Source: Lacinutrix algicola (GTDB lineage: Bacteria > Bacteroidota > Bacteroidia > Flavobacteriales > Flavobacteriaceae). From it: a DNA stretch of 64,000 bases. The number at the start of each line of letters is the position of its first letter. Within the stretch, counting starts at the first letter, position 1. Below, piece by piece: positions 8,352-16,068 of the stretch. The notes below the pieces were generated by a model. The model was not told where the DNA came from. It did not search any database and worked only from the letters and a program-made list of their open reading frames with translations. The position numbers were made by a program, and so were the translations under genes. The stretch covers positions 1 through 64,000 of the forward strand of contig NZ_LIQH01000046.1 in NCBI RefSeq assembly GCF_001418085.1. Direction: 5' to 3'.

Positions 8352-8544
8352 CCGTACGTTACAGGAATTATTTTATCGGCTTAAGAGTTGCGCAAAGCTT
8401 AGTAAATCGGTTTATCAAAGATTGCGTGGGAGTGAGGTCAGTCGTACGCAAAGATTGCGCAATTATTGGATCGGAAACCGTTATTTACTTTAATCGACTT
8501 TTGAGTGAATTATCGTTTTTTAGAGCCGAGTGAGCAATGGACGG
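8352..8544 (-). mobile_element. Non-coding cassette 14 (body), amplified family
   Basis: Near-identical to the cassette body at 6136-6328, with paired CAAAGATTGCG motifs and the GAGCCGAGTGAGCAATGG end. No gene is seen on either strand. Confidence 0.75.
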
Positions 8545-8671
8545 CAACGGTTAAGTATAAGGATTGTGAGTTTTTGTTTGCTGGGATTTTCCGCAGGAAA
8601 ATCAGAAGCTAGCAAAAGAAGCACTTCCATTGTTTCAGGACTAAAATAAGCATAATTTTTATACAATGTTG
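8545..8671 (-). repeat. attC-like repeat 13
   Basis: Type d repeat with inner hairpin GATTTTCC-GCA-GGAAAATC. The right end GTTGCCGT is complementary to ACGGCAAC at 8859-8866. Confidence 0.85.
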
Positions 8672-8862
8672 CCGTACGTTACAGGAATTATTTTATCGGC
8701 TTAAGAGTTGCGTTAGGCTTGGTAAATCCGTTTAACAAAGATTGCGTGGGAGTGAGGTCAGTCGTACGCAAAGATTGCGCAATTAATAGATCGGAAACCA
8801 TTATTACTTTAATCGACTTTTGAGTGAACTACCGTTTTTTGAGCCGAGTGAGCAATGGACGG
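8672..8862 (-). mobile_element. Non-coding cassette 13 (body), amplified family
   Basis: Fourth consecutive copy of the gene-less cassette between 7506 and 8862. A few substitutions distinguish it (for example ATAGATCGGAAACCATTATT). Confidence 0.75.
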
Positions 8863-8990
8863 CAACGTTCTTGTATATGGTTTGTTGCGTGTTTCAAGCA
8901 ACTAATTTAGTAAATAATTACGGATAAAGAAAGTCCGCGAGGACTTTCGTAAGTAGGCGAGAAGCCAGCAATAAATTATATACGGTGTTA
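8863..8990 (-). repeat. attC-like repeat 12
   Basis: Type b repeat with inner stem GAAAGTCC/GGACTTTC. The right end GTTACCACAC is complementary to GTGTGGTAAC at 9771-9780. Confidence 0.85.
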
Positions 8991-9001
8991 CCACACGTTT
9001 T

Positions 9002-9757
9002 TTATTTAGGTAAGTATGGGTTTAAATATTCTTTTTGGATTAATTCATTTGAAATTTCAATAAAATCATTCAAATTCTCACTTAATTTTTGAATTTGTTC
9101 ATTGGATCGGCCACTTTCGATTTTATTCTCAATTTGATTAATTCTTAATCCATAATGCTTGTCAAATAATTCAGCCGTCAATCTCGTATCATTATAGAAG
9201 TGCGGTAAACAAACATATTCCATAGGCAGACCTTTTCTTTCGTTTATAAACGATAAGTCAATGCTATTTTCTAAGATGTCAACATTTTTTTTTAATGACT
9301 CAGTAAAATCTTTATTGAATTCGGTATGTTTTTCTGTTTCATATTGGTGAATTCCTGTAGTAAAAAAGTCATTTTCTATAATTACCGGTGTTCCTGCTTG
9401 TTCTGAGAAATCATTCTGATTGTAAGATGTAGTGTCAAGTTTTAAAAACAGATAGTCTTTTCTTAAAAACTGTTCAACATTTACAGTTTTTTTAAATTGT
9501 TTTTCATACCATTTATTGTAATCCGTATATTTCAAGTGAGTAAAAAAACTAAACGTAATAAATGCATTTCCTGATTTTTCATCCCAAATGAATCGATATC
9601 CATTTCTATATAACCAATAAACTAAAGAGAAGCCATTTTTTGAAAAGGTCAATTTACTTTCAGTCTTCTTTAGTTTGAAACCTAAACTTTTCAGTTCAGT
9701 AGAAAGCTCGACCAATACTTTGTCGTTTAAAATCTTATTTATTGATGAGTTCTTCAT
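9002..9757 (-). CDS. Unknown 251-residue soluble protein (cassette 12)
   Basis: I do not recognise this protein. It has no signal peptide or membrane segment. It has an aromatic-rich N-terminal half (YWLYRNGYRFIWDEKSGNAF) and a charged helical C-terminus. The frame is open to 9814, but that start would lie beyond the cassette boundary (9777-9780). The ATG at 9757 (MKNSSINK) is 20 bases inside the cassette and preferred. The stop is 12 bases from the repeat. Confidence 0.7.
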   Translation of the reverse strand: MKNSSINKILNDKVLVELSTELKSLGFKLKKTESKLTFSKNGFSLVYWLYRNGYRFIWDEKSGNAFITFSFFTHLKYTDYNKWYEKQFKKTVNVEQFLRKDYLFLKLDTTSYNQNDFSEQAGTPVIIENDFFTTGIHQYETEKHTEFNKDFTESLKKNVDILENSIDLSFINERKGLPMEYVCLPHFYNDTRLTAELFDKHYGLRINQIENKIESGRSNEQIQKLSENLNDFIEISNELIQKEYLNPYLPK

Positions 9758-9776
9758 TGTTTTCTCAAATGTGTGG

Positions 9777-9904
9777 TAACGTGATTGTGTATGGTTAGTT
9801 GCGTGGTTAAGCAACTAAGTTAATAAACATTTACGAACCCGTGAATATTCCGCAGGAATATTCGCAAGTAAGCTCAATGCAGCAATTAATTATACACGGT
9901 GTTA
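9777..9904 (-). repeat. attC-like repeat 11
   Basis: Type f repeat with perfect inner hairpin GAATATTCC-GCA-GGAATATTC. The right end GTTAGGCA is complementary to TGCCTAAC at 10582-10589. Confidence 0.85.
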
Positions 9905-9917
9905 GGCATCTGGCTTT

Positions 9918-10556
9918 TTATTCCAAAAGTGCTTTTATTTTCGACCAAAAACTGTCTTCTTTAAGTTTTCTTTTATCTTCTTCTTTTCCGATTTTTTCAA
10001 GAAATTCGATTGGGTCAGAAAAGAATTTCACAGCATTTGAGTTTTTTATATCTTCAAAAATCAATTCAGTTTGTGGTTCGAATAGAATTCCCTCTGTATT
10101 TAGAACCATTAAATCATTTTGACTGCATACATTCAACATACCATTTAAAAATTTCATTGCATTTTCTTTATTTCGCAAATCAGTTCTAAATTGAAATTCA
10201 GAAATTATATTTGTTTTCTTGTCGTAAGCAATATGTGCGTCATTATCTTCTTCTTTTTCTGAATTTCCTTTCCAACCGATAAATCCTCTTTCTCCATCAT
10301 CATTCCAATCTCCACGTGTAACGTATTGGTCAATTTGTTCCGAAGTTTTTTTAATATCGAGTTTAATATTGTTCCACCATTTTATTGTTCTTGCATCCTC
10401 AAAATTTGGTTCTGGATAACCATTGTCATAAGTTACATTTTCCCAATAAATTTTCCAATTAATAAAATCGATAAAAAGAGTATCTGGTATTTTTCCATAC
10501 TTTTCAAGTATAGCTTTTTTTGGTATTATGTTCAATTGGTATTGCCAAATTGCCAT
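9918..10556 (-). CDS. Unknown 212-residue soluble protein (cassette 11)
   Basis: The protein starts MAIWQYQLNIIPKKAI and has no signal peptide. The N-terminal tryptophan-rich pattern (FIDFINWKIYWENV, IKWWNNIKLDI) resembles proteins found beside immunity-type genes, but I cannot assign a family. The C-terminus is a charged helix. The ATG lies about 30 bases from the cassette boundary and the stop 13 bases from its repeat. Confidence 0.7.
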   Translation of the reverse strand: MAIWQYQLNIIPKKAILEKYGKIPDTLFIDFINWKIYWENVTYDNGYPEPNFEDARTIKWWNNIKLDIKKTSEQIDQYVTRGDWNDDGERGFIGWKGNSEKEEDNDAHIAYDKKTNIISEFQFRTDLRNKENAMKFLNGMLNVCSQNDLMVLNTEGILFEPQTELIFEDIKNSNAVKFFSDPIEFLEKIGKEEDKRKLKEDSFWSKIKALLE

Positions 10557-10585
10557 TTTATTCGCGATTTTTTTTAGCTTGTGCC

Positions 10586-10713
10586 TAACGTTGTTGTGTA
10601 TGGTTAGTTGCGTGGTTAAGCAACTAATTTAGCAAATAAATCACAGATAGAATATTCCGCAGGAATGTTCGTAAGTCGGCAGTGAACCAAGCAATTAATT
10701 ATACACGGTGTTG
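10586..10713 (-). repeat. attC-like repeat 10
   Basis: Type f repeat with inner hairpin GAATATTCC/GGAATGTTC. The right end GTTGTAACCA is complementary to TGGTTACAAC at 11568-11577, the start of its own two-gene cassette. Confidence 0.85.
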
Positions 10714-10723
10714 TAACCAGTTT

Positions 10724-11107
10724 TTATTCTTTTTTTATTAATTCAGTTATTTCATCAAGACTTAATTCCATCATTCTTTTATGAACAAATCCAAAAAATA
10801 TAACAAAAAATATTGCTGCCGGAAGTCCAACAAAAATTCCGTGCTCATAAGTAAATCCAACTGTCCAAACAATTAAAAAAATCAGAACAGCAATCAGAAT
10901 ATTATTTTTCGGTTTTGATGTAAGTTTTACTTCAAGAGAATTTAGTTCGCAAGCAAAGTCATAGAATACTTTTCCATAAATCGTTATTACTCCAGTCCCT
11001 ATGTCAATTTTTTTATGGTTGAATTTTTTAATTGAGTCAACTAATTCCAATTTAGATTTTTCTGTTTTGACAATTCTGTCAATTTGGAAGTTATTTGTTA
11101 GGTTCAT
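10724..11107 (-). CDS. Small membrane protein, second gene of cassette 10
   Basis: The 127-residue protein has two adjacent membrane segments near residues 68-102 (ILIAVLIFLIVWTVGF and a second after YEHGIFVG), flanked by soluble ends. The family is not recognised. Its ATG overlaps the end of the gene at 11091-11540 by 17 bases, so the two are translationally coupled. It resembles its partner in layout (soluble part then two membrane segments), suggesting an old duplication or a heteromeric pair. Confidence 0.65.
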   Translation of the reverse strand: MNLTNNFQIDRIVKTEKSKLELVDSIKKFNHKKIDIGTGVITIYGKVFYDFACELNSLEVKLTSKPKNNILIAVLIFLIVWTVGFTYEHGIFVGLPAAIFFVIFFGFVHKRMMELSLDEITELIKKE

Positions 11108-11540
11108 TATTATTCAGTAATGATGTATATATTTTCATTATTCGTTTGTCATAAATTCCGAAAGATGATTTTGTAATTAAAGCTCCAATAATTGGAAAAG
11201 TGAACATTAAAATCAGTTCAAAACTTAAAATACTTTCTCCGTTGATTAATTTATAGATTGAAATTCCCCAAAGTCCAACGAACATTGCAATCAGAAACAG
11301 GTTTGTAAATAAGTCAAATTCGTTTTTAATTTCAATAGTTGTTTTTTCAGAAGAAACATATTTTAAATTAATGTCTGATATTATATCATATCCAGTTCCA
11401 TATTTGTTTTTCATTAATCCGTATAATTTCGTTTCGTTCAATTCCGTAACATTTAGTTTGTCATTTGAAGATTTTAAGTTATTTCTCACAATATTGAGAG
11501 GTTTTTCGGAAACTAAACTATGTCTTTTTATAAATAACAT
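11091..11540 (-). CDS. Small membrane protein, first gene of cassette 10
   Basis: The 149-residue protein has a soluble N-terminal half (MLFIKRHSLVSEKPLN) and two membrane segments around residues 82-125. Function unknown. The start is an ATG about 35 bases after the cassette boundary. Its end overlaps the next gene, making this the only two-gene cassette seen in the array. Confidence 0.65.
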   Translation of the reverse strand: MLFIKRHSLVSEKPLNIVRNNLKSSNDKLNVTELNETKLYGLMKNKYGTGYDIISDINLKYVSSEKTTIEIKNEFDLFTNLFLIAMFVGLWGISIYKLINGESILSFELILMFTFPIIGALITKSSFGIYDKRIMKIYTSLLNNNEPNK

Positions 11541-11573
11541 TCTTTGTAGTTAGGATTTTTCTCAAATTGGTTA

Positions 11574-11701
11574 CAACGTGATTGTGTATGGTTAGTTGCG
11601 TGGTTAAGCAACTAAGTTAACAAAAAGGTACGAGCCTGTGAATATTCCGAAGGAATATTCCAGATGAGCACTTACACAGCAATTAATTATACACGGTGTT
11701 G
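11574..11701 (-). repeat. attC-like repeat 9
   Basis: Type f repeat with inner hairpin GAATATTCC-GAA-GGAATATTC. The right end GTTGTGCGT is complementary to ACGCACAAC at 12414-12422. Confidence 0.85.
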
Positions 11702-11729
11702 TGCGTTCGTTTTTTTATTCATTCGTTTG

Positions 11730-12392
11730 TTAATAAAATCTACCAACAAGAACTTTAATATCTTTTTTGTCTAAATATATCTTTAGCTTTGTGTCTTTAA
11801 CTTCAATTTCGTCAATTCGGATACTTTTATATTTGACAGCGTGGATAGAAATGCTCAAATTTTCGGGAAACAATTTTCTATCTAATTCCAGTTTGAATTT
11901 ACCTTTTCTATCAATTAATAAATCAGTTACGAAAACTTCGTTTGAATAAATATTGACTTTAAATTCATTTATTTTTTTCCAACCAATAAATGCTTTAATT
12001 TTTACAATTCCCTCAATTATGATATTCTCAGATTTTAATTCAGTTTGCTCAATAGTAAATGAGTTAGCTTTTTCAGATTCCTGTGCATATAAATTCGGAT
12101 GGAATAATGAGCTACCAATTAAAACACTTGCAATTCCAATTTTCCTTAAATCAAAAATCGACTTCTTTTTTTCCAATTCCTGAGTTAATTGATTCGTATT
12201 TGCTAAAACACAAACATTTTCATTATTTTCTTTATACCAAATTTCAATCTCAGATTTGTTTTTTGTTCTTATATCAAAAACTTTTTCGTTACAATTCTGG
12301 CAGAATTTTTCATTGGAAGAAAATGTTTCTTGCATATCATTCCACCTTTTGTTGCAAGGTTTAGGGATAATATATTTCGGATTTTCTTTCAT
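11730..12392 (-). CDS. Membrane protein with N-terminal Cys-rich cytoplasmic motif (cassette 9)
   Basis: The 220-residue protein has an N-terminal pattern KPCNKRWNDM, then FCQNCNEKVFDIR, then NENVC. This matches a Bacteroidota domain of the KPCxxxW/FCxxC type, probably metal-binding. One membrane segment follows near residues 82-102. The C-terminal periplasmic part (KIKAFIGWKKINEFKVNIYS) looks like a beta-sandwich of the carboxypeptidase-regulatory kind. The ATG at 12392 (MKENPKY) is preferred over 12419, which lies on the cassette boundary. Role unknown; the layout recalls TonB-linked surface proteins. Confidence 0.65.
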   Translation of the reverse strand: MKENPKYIIPKPCNKRWNDMQETFSSNEKFCQNCNEKVFDIRTKNKSEIEIWYKENNENVCVLANTNQLTQELEKKKSIFDLRKIGIASVLIGSSLFHPNLYAQESEKANSFTIEQTELKSENIIIEGIVKIKAFIGWKKINEFKVNIYSNEVFVTDLLIDRKGKFKLELDRKLFPENLSISIHAVKYKSIRIDEIEVKDTKLKIYLDKKDIKVLVGRFY

Positions 12393-12418
12393 TTTTGAGG
12401 TTTCTGTTAAATGACGCA

Positions 12419-12546
12419 CAACGTTGTTGTATATGGTTTGTTGCGTGTTTTAAGCAACTAATTTAGTAAATAATTACCGACCAAGAAAGTCCGCGAGGAC
12501 TTTCGTAAGTAGGCGAGAAGCCAGCAATAAATTATATACGGTGTTA
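12419..12546 (-). repeat. attC-like repeat 8
   Basis: Type b repeat with inner stem GAAAGTCC/GGACTTTC. The right end GTTAGCAAC is complementary to GTTGCTAAC at 13418-13426. Confidence 0.85.
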
Positions 12547-12556
12547 GCAACTGTAT

Positions 12557-13402
12557 TTATTCTTTTTCTTTTTTTATTCTTTCGACTTCTTCATCCGATA
12601 GGTTTCCGTTCAAGTCATATGTTTTTCTTAAAAGTTTATCGTAATATTCCCTTGAATCATCTTCTCCAATTTTAAAATAACTCTTTTTCATATTCAATGT
12701 GTTGAAATTAGCAAATTCAGTAATCTGCATAATTAATAAGTCTCCATCTGATTGCTTATTATTCATTAGAATCCATCTGTGTCTATTTAAACAATAGGCA
12801 ATAAAATCAATAAATTGCATTAAAGGGTCACTTTGTGAATCTATGTATTTTAATTCAGAGTTGACAGCAAAATCCTTTATTTCAACTGACTTTTGAGTAG
12901 TGTTTGGCTTTTGCTTTCCGTTATCCACATAAATTTCTAGAGGCAATTTGTATTTTGTGAAAACTGGATTGTTTTTTAATCTAATCAATAATAACCATAA
13001 ACATAATTGTGCATTGTCAGAAAAATCAAAACCCGAAAGTTTTAGATGTTTAAATTCAGACATTTCATTTCGAATAATGTCGTCATCATTCAGCGATTGT
13101 ATAATAATTGGACAATTATAGTTTTTATAGATTTGCGCAAAATGCTGAAATATTCCAATTCTGAAATTTACTGGAACTTTTTTAAAATCATTTTTTCCAG
13201 AATAAATATCCGTAAAATGAAACTCCTTTATATTCCATTTTTCGCTAATGTTATTTTTCAGAGCAAGTATTAATTGACTTATTTCTGTTCTTTCCGTAGG
13301 TTTTAAAACGACAGCAACCCAACTTTTCCAGTTTCCTGGGTCGTATTTGCTTTTGGATTCTTGAGGTGTTCCAGTGTCGTCTATGTAAATTGCTGTTTTC
13401 AC
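12557..13402 (-). CDS. DUF3800-like protein (cassette 8)
   Basis: The 281-residue soluble protein has the ordered motifs of DUF3800: YIDDTGTP (6-13), KEFHFTDIYSG (about 59-69), EIYVDNGKQK (about 157-166) and DSQSDPLMQFIDFIAYCLNRH (about 187-207). Acidic residues in these motifs suggest an RNase H-like nuclease fold. DUF3800 genes are frequent in mobile and defence loci, but their activity is largely unknown. No ATG fits: the frame starts with GTG at 13402, about 20 bases inside the cassette. Confidence 0.72.
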   Translation of the reverse strand: MKTAIYIDDTGTPQESKSKYDPGNWKSWVAVVLKPTERTEISQLILALKNNISEKWNIKEFHFTDIYSGKNDFKKVPVNFRIGIFQHFAQIYKNYNCPIIIQSLNDDDIIRNEMSEFKHLKLSGFDFSDNAQLCLWLLLIRLKNNPVFTKYKLPLEIYVDNGKQKPNTTQKSVEIKDFAVNSELKYIDSQSDPLMQFIDFIAYCLNRHRWILMNNKQSDGDLLIMQITEFANFNTLNMKKSYFKIGEDDSREYYDKLLRKTYDLNGNLSDEEVERIKKEKE

Positions 13403-13422
13403 GGTTTTCGGTATATTGTTGC

Positions 13423-13548
13423 TAACGTTTATGTATAAGAATAGTTGCGGGTTTGTATGCGAGGATTTTCCGAAGGAAAATCAGACGTTACAAACACGCA
13501 ACGACCTTTGATTAAACACTAAACCGCAATTATTTTTATACGGTGTTG
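13423..13548 (-). repeat. attC-like repeat 7
   Basis: Type e repeat, essentially identical to repeat 18. The right end GTTGTAGCCA is complementary to TGGCTACAAC at 13926-13935. Confidence 0.85.
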
Positions 13549-13561
13549 TAGCCAGTTTTTA

Positions 13562-13915
13562 TTATTTTTCTATTCCGAAATTTGCCCAATTCAGAGTGTT
13601 AAAATTTTCATTCCGATAGTTAGTTAATTCCGATTTATTAAACATCAATTCCACTTCATTTTCGGTTCGGTCAAAATTCACAATCCAAGGCGAACAAATT
13701 CTGTCAGTCAATTCAATTGATTCCAAAATCGAATTATTTTGGTCAGCCATTTTTCCAATAATTTCAATTCGGTATGAGTTTTTCAGTTTCGCATATTTTG
13801 AGATTTCAAATCCGTTTTCACAATTCAGAGTTTCGCATATCAATTCCGCAAACTTTTTCCCTTTTTCAAGAGAATTTTGGTTTTCAGTAATTAAAGTTAA
13901 TCGAAAGTTCTTCAT
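13562..13915 (-). CDS. Unknown 117-residue protein, copy 2 (cassette 7)
   Basis: Nearly identical to 6468-6821, with one replacement (Pro for His before WIV). The repeat and spacer are also the same, so the whole cassette was copied to a second site about 7 kb away. The ATG is about 18 bases inside the cassette. Family and function unknown. That both copies stay intact argues that the gene is real. Confidence 0.72.
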   Translation of the reverse strand: MKNFRLTLITENQNSLEKGKKFAELICETLNCENGFEISKYAKLKNSYRIEIIGKMADQNNSILESIELTDRICSPWIVNFDRTENEVELMFNKSELTNYRNENFNTLNWANFGIEK

Positions 13916-13931
13916 TTTCTCAAATTGGCTA

Positions 13932-14057
13932 CAACGTTTATGTATAAGAATAGTTGCGGGTTTGTATGCGAGGATTTTCCGAAGGAAAATCAGACGTTAC
14001 AAACACGCAACGACCTTTGATTAAGCACTAAACCGCAATTATTTTTATACGGTGTTG
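13932..14057 (-). repeat. attC-like repeat 6
   Basis: Type e repeat, nearly identical to repeats 18 and 7 although the cassette carries a different gene. The right end GTTGTAGGTA is complementary to TACCTACAAC at 14579-14588. Confidence 0.85.
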
Positions 14058-14068
14058 TAGGTAGTTTT

Positions 14069-14566
14069 TTATTCAGTTTTTGGAAATTCAATTCCTAATA
14101 TTTCTGCTTCTCCAATTTTTCTTGCTCCTTCGTGAATCCACCATTTTCGTCCGATATTCATATATTCGTCAATCGGTTGTCTTGATAAAAACCTAACTAA
14201 AATTTCTTTAGTTTCTCCAGGCAAAATCCGCTCAGTTTGCTCGAATTGAATATCTCCCATATAAGCATACTTAAATTGTCCGTTTGTTTGATATTCGAAA
14301 ACGTGATTTGGACGATATCCACTTGCAATTCCAGTTTTCCTTCCGCCTTGTTCAGTTGTAACGAGAGTTAATTTCGCTTTTACGTGAATTAATTCAGGTG
14401 TTTCTTCAAGGTCAAAATCAGTAATACTATAATCCGTGTATTTTCCGAAAGCGTGCGTGTCAAAAACTTTTCCGTAACCTAAATTCAGCCATCTTTTGTA
14501 AATCAATTTTCCATTGAAATACAAATACAGTTCATTATCATCTTTTATTTCCTTTCGTATTATCAC
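14069..14566 (-). CDS. Stand-alone EF-Tu domain III-like protein (cassette 6)
   Basis: The 165-residue soluble protein has a region (about 66-160) resembling translation factor EF-Tu domain III. KTGIASGYRPNHVFEYQ corresponds to the SGYRPQF strand, ILPGETKEILVRF to the PGD..K..V segment, and KWWIHEGARKIGEAEILGI to the REGGRTVGAGVV end. No GTPase domain or other EF-Tu part is present. The N-terminal 60 residues are unrecognised. It could be a decoy or regulator of translation, or just a reused beta-barrel. The start is GTG at 14566, with no ATG near the boundary. Confidence 0.7.
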   Translation of the reverse strand: MIIRKEIKDDNELYLYFNGKLIYKRWLNLGYGKVFDTHAFGKYTDYSITDFDLEETPELIHVKAKLTLVTTEQGGRKTGIASGYRPNHVFEYQTNGQFKYAYMGDIQFEQTERILPGETKEILVRFLSRQPIDEYMNIGRKWWIHEGARKIGEAEILGIEFPKTE

Positions 14567-14584
14567 GGTTTCTTAAATTACCTA

Positions 14585-14711
14585 CAACGTTGATGTATAA
14601 GCTTTGTTGCGATGTTTAAGCAGTGAATTTACTAAATAAAACACGAACGGCGAAATTCCGGAGGAATTTCCTAAGTGAGCTAAAACCAGCAATAAAGTTT
14701 ATACGGTGTTG
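14585..14711 (-). repeat. attC-like repeat 5
   Basis: Type a repeat with inner stem GAAATTCC/GGAATTTC, nearly identical to repeats 27 and 24. The right end GTTGGCATT is complementary to AATGCCAAC at 15288-15296. Confidence 0.85.
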
Positions 14712-14865
14712 GCATTTCGTTGTTTTTATTCAGACTTTTAATTATTCTGCTTAATTCCTTTTTTTACTTTTTTCAGCGTTTGAGTGAATTCAGTCAGCGT
14801 TTTATTCTGCAAACTTTTTCAATTCCGATTGAGTGAGCAATTCCGCAACTTGCTAAATTCCATAT
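14712..14865. other. Non-coding tail of cassette 5
   Basis: About 150 bases lie between the stop of the lipoprotein gene and its repeat, unlike the 8-15 bases usual in this array. It contains GATTGAGTGAGCAATTCCG, reminiscent of the GCCGAGTGAGCAATGG block of the non-coding cassettes. This may be a remnant of a fused cassette. No gene is seen. Confidence 0.45.
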
Positions 14866-15243
14866 TCAATTTTTCTTTTTCCCAAATTCAGACTCAAAAT
14901 TTAGGTCAGAAATCAAAAGGCTTTTCTTGATTTCAGTGAATTGCTTTAAGTCATAAGGTCCTTCAGGTTTTTCCTTATATTTATTTTCCTTCTTTTTGAT
15001 TATCCAATAATAAACTTTTCCTTTTCTACTTATTTGAGTTGCTATTATATATTCTTTATTACTTCCAATACTTTTTACACATTCAAGTAAACCAATTCCA
15101 TCATTCGATAAATATAAGCAACTTGGTTCTCCTGCATTGGTTGATAATCTGTAATTTCCATCTTTCCAATAAGCTGGGTCAAATAAATCAAAACAGCTTG
15201 ATAACAAGACGCAAATAATTAATATTAAATAAATTTTCTTCAT
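14866..15243 (-). CDS. Small lipoprotein (cassette 5)
   Basis: The 125-residue protein has a lipoprotein signal (MKKIYLILIICVLLSSC, lipobox LSSC, Cys17). The short mature part has an N-terminal FDLFDPAYWKDGNYRL segment, one further Cys pair (PSCLYL, LLECVK) and a lysine-rich middle. The family is not recognised. The leader before the ATG is about 50 bases, and a long untranslated tail of about 150 bases precedes the repeat. Confidence 0.65.
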   Translation of the reverse strand: MKKIYLILIICVLLSSCFDLFDPAYWKDGNYRLSTNAGEPSCLYLSNDGIGLLECVKSIGSNKEYIIATQISRKGKVYYWIIKKKENKYKEKPEGPYDLKQFTEIKKSLLISDLNFESEFGKKKN

Positions 15244-15292
15244 TTCTTAAAATTGTCAATATTGTGTTTTGAGTTTACTGGTCAATGAATGC

Positions 15293-15418
15293 CAACGTTT
15301 ATGTATAAGAATAGTTGCGGGTTTGTATTCGAGGATTTTCCGAAGGAAAATCAGATGTTACAAACACGCAACGACCTTTGATTAAGCACTAAACCGCAAT
15401 TATTTTTATACGGTGTTG
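15293..15418 (-). repeat. attC-like repeat 4
   Basis: Type e repeat with inner stem GATTTTCC/GGAAAATC. The right end GTTGTAGTGC is complementary to GCACTACAAC at 15920-15929. Confidence 0.85.
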
Positions 15419-15431
15419 TAGTGCGTTTTTA

Positions 15432-15908
15432 TTATCGGATTATTACTGTTTCTGTCATTTTTATATTAGCCATTTTCCCTCCATCATTCAGAAGTTGGTT
15501 AATCGCATTGAATTCGGAACTTCTTCCTGCAATATTAACTATCACGTCATTATTCGGATTATCATTCCAATATTGGTCAACAATTTTTTCCATTGTCAAA
15601 TATTGATGATTATCAGAAAATCGTTTTGATATTCTTTTCGATTCAGAATATTGTTCCAAATATGTTTTTGGCCAATCTACGTCAGCCAACCATTTTCTGA
15701 CGAATGCTATCGGCAGAAAAGTAATGATTTCAATTCCGCTATTTTCTTCAATTCCATTTCGAGTAAGTAAAGTCAGAAGTTCGTCATTCTCAAGAGATTT
15801 TTTACTTCCAATAATATCAATCGACTTTTTAACATCAGAGTCAAAATCCGATGTTTCTTTTGTTGGATTATTATCCTTTTTTCCTAAAATTTTATTCCAA
15901 AAACTCAT
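15432..15908 (-). CDS. Unknown 158-residue soluble protein (cassette 4)
   Basis: The protein starts MSFWNKILGKKDNNP, a short amphipathic N-terminus followed by a charged linker and a mixed alpha/beta body. It has no signal peptide and matches no family I know. An in-frame ATG at 15923 would lie at the very cassette boundary. The ATG at 15908, about 20 bases inside, fits the pattern of the other cassettes. The stop is 14 bases from the repeat. Confidence 0.62.
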   Translation of the reverse strand: MSFWNKILGKKDNNPTKETSDFDSDVKKSIDIIGSKKSLENDELLTLLTRNGIEENSGIEIITFLPIAFVRKWLADVDWPKTYLEQYSESKRISKRFSDNHQYLTMEKIVDQYWNDNPNNDVIVNIAGRSSEFNAINQLLNDGGKMANIKMTETVIIR

Positions 15909-15925
15909 ATTTCTCAAATGCACTA

Positions 15926-16050
15926 CAACGTGCTTGTGTATGATTAGTGGCGTGTTTAAGCACCTAATTTAGCAAATAAAAACTGAATAGAAAATCCGCA
16001 AGGATTTTCGTAAGTAGGCGAGAACTAGCCATTAATTATACACGTTGTTG
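15926..16050 (-). repeat. attC-like repeat 3
   Basis: Variant of type f. Left arm GTGTATGATTAGTGGC, inner stem GAAAATCC/GGATTTTC, right arm GCCATTAATTATACAC. The base pair nearest the loop end of the arms has changed together on both sides (GGC/GCC instead of TGC/GCA). The right end GTTGCCACAC is complementary to GTGTGGCAAC at 16791-16800. Confidence 0.85.
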
Positions 16051-16068
16051 CCACACGTTTTTATTCCG

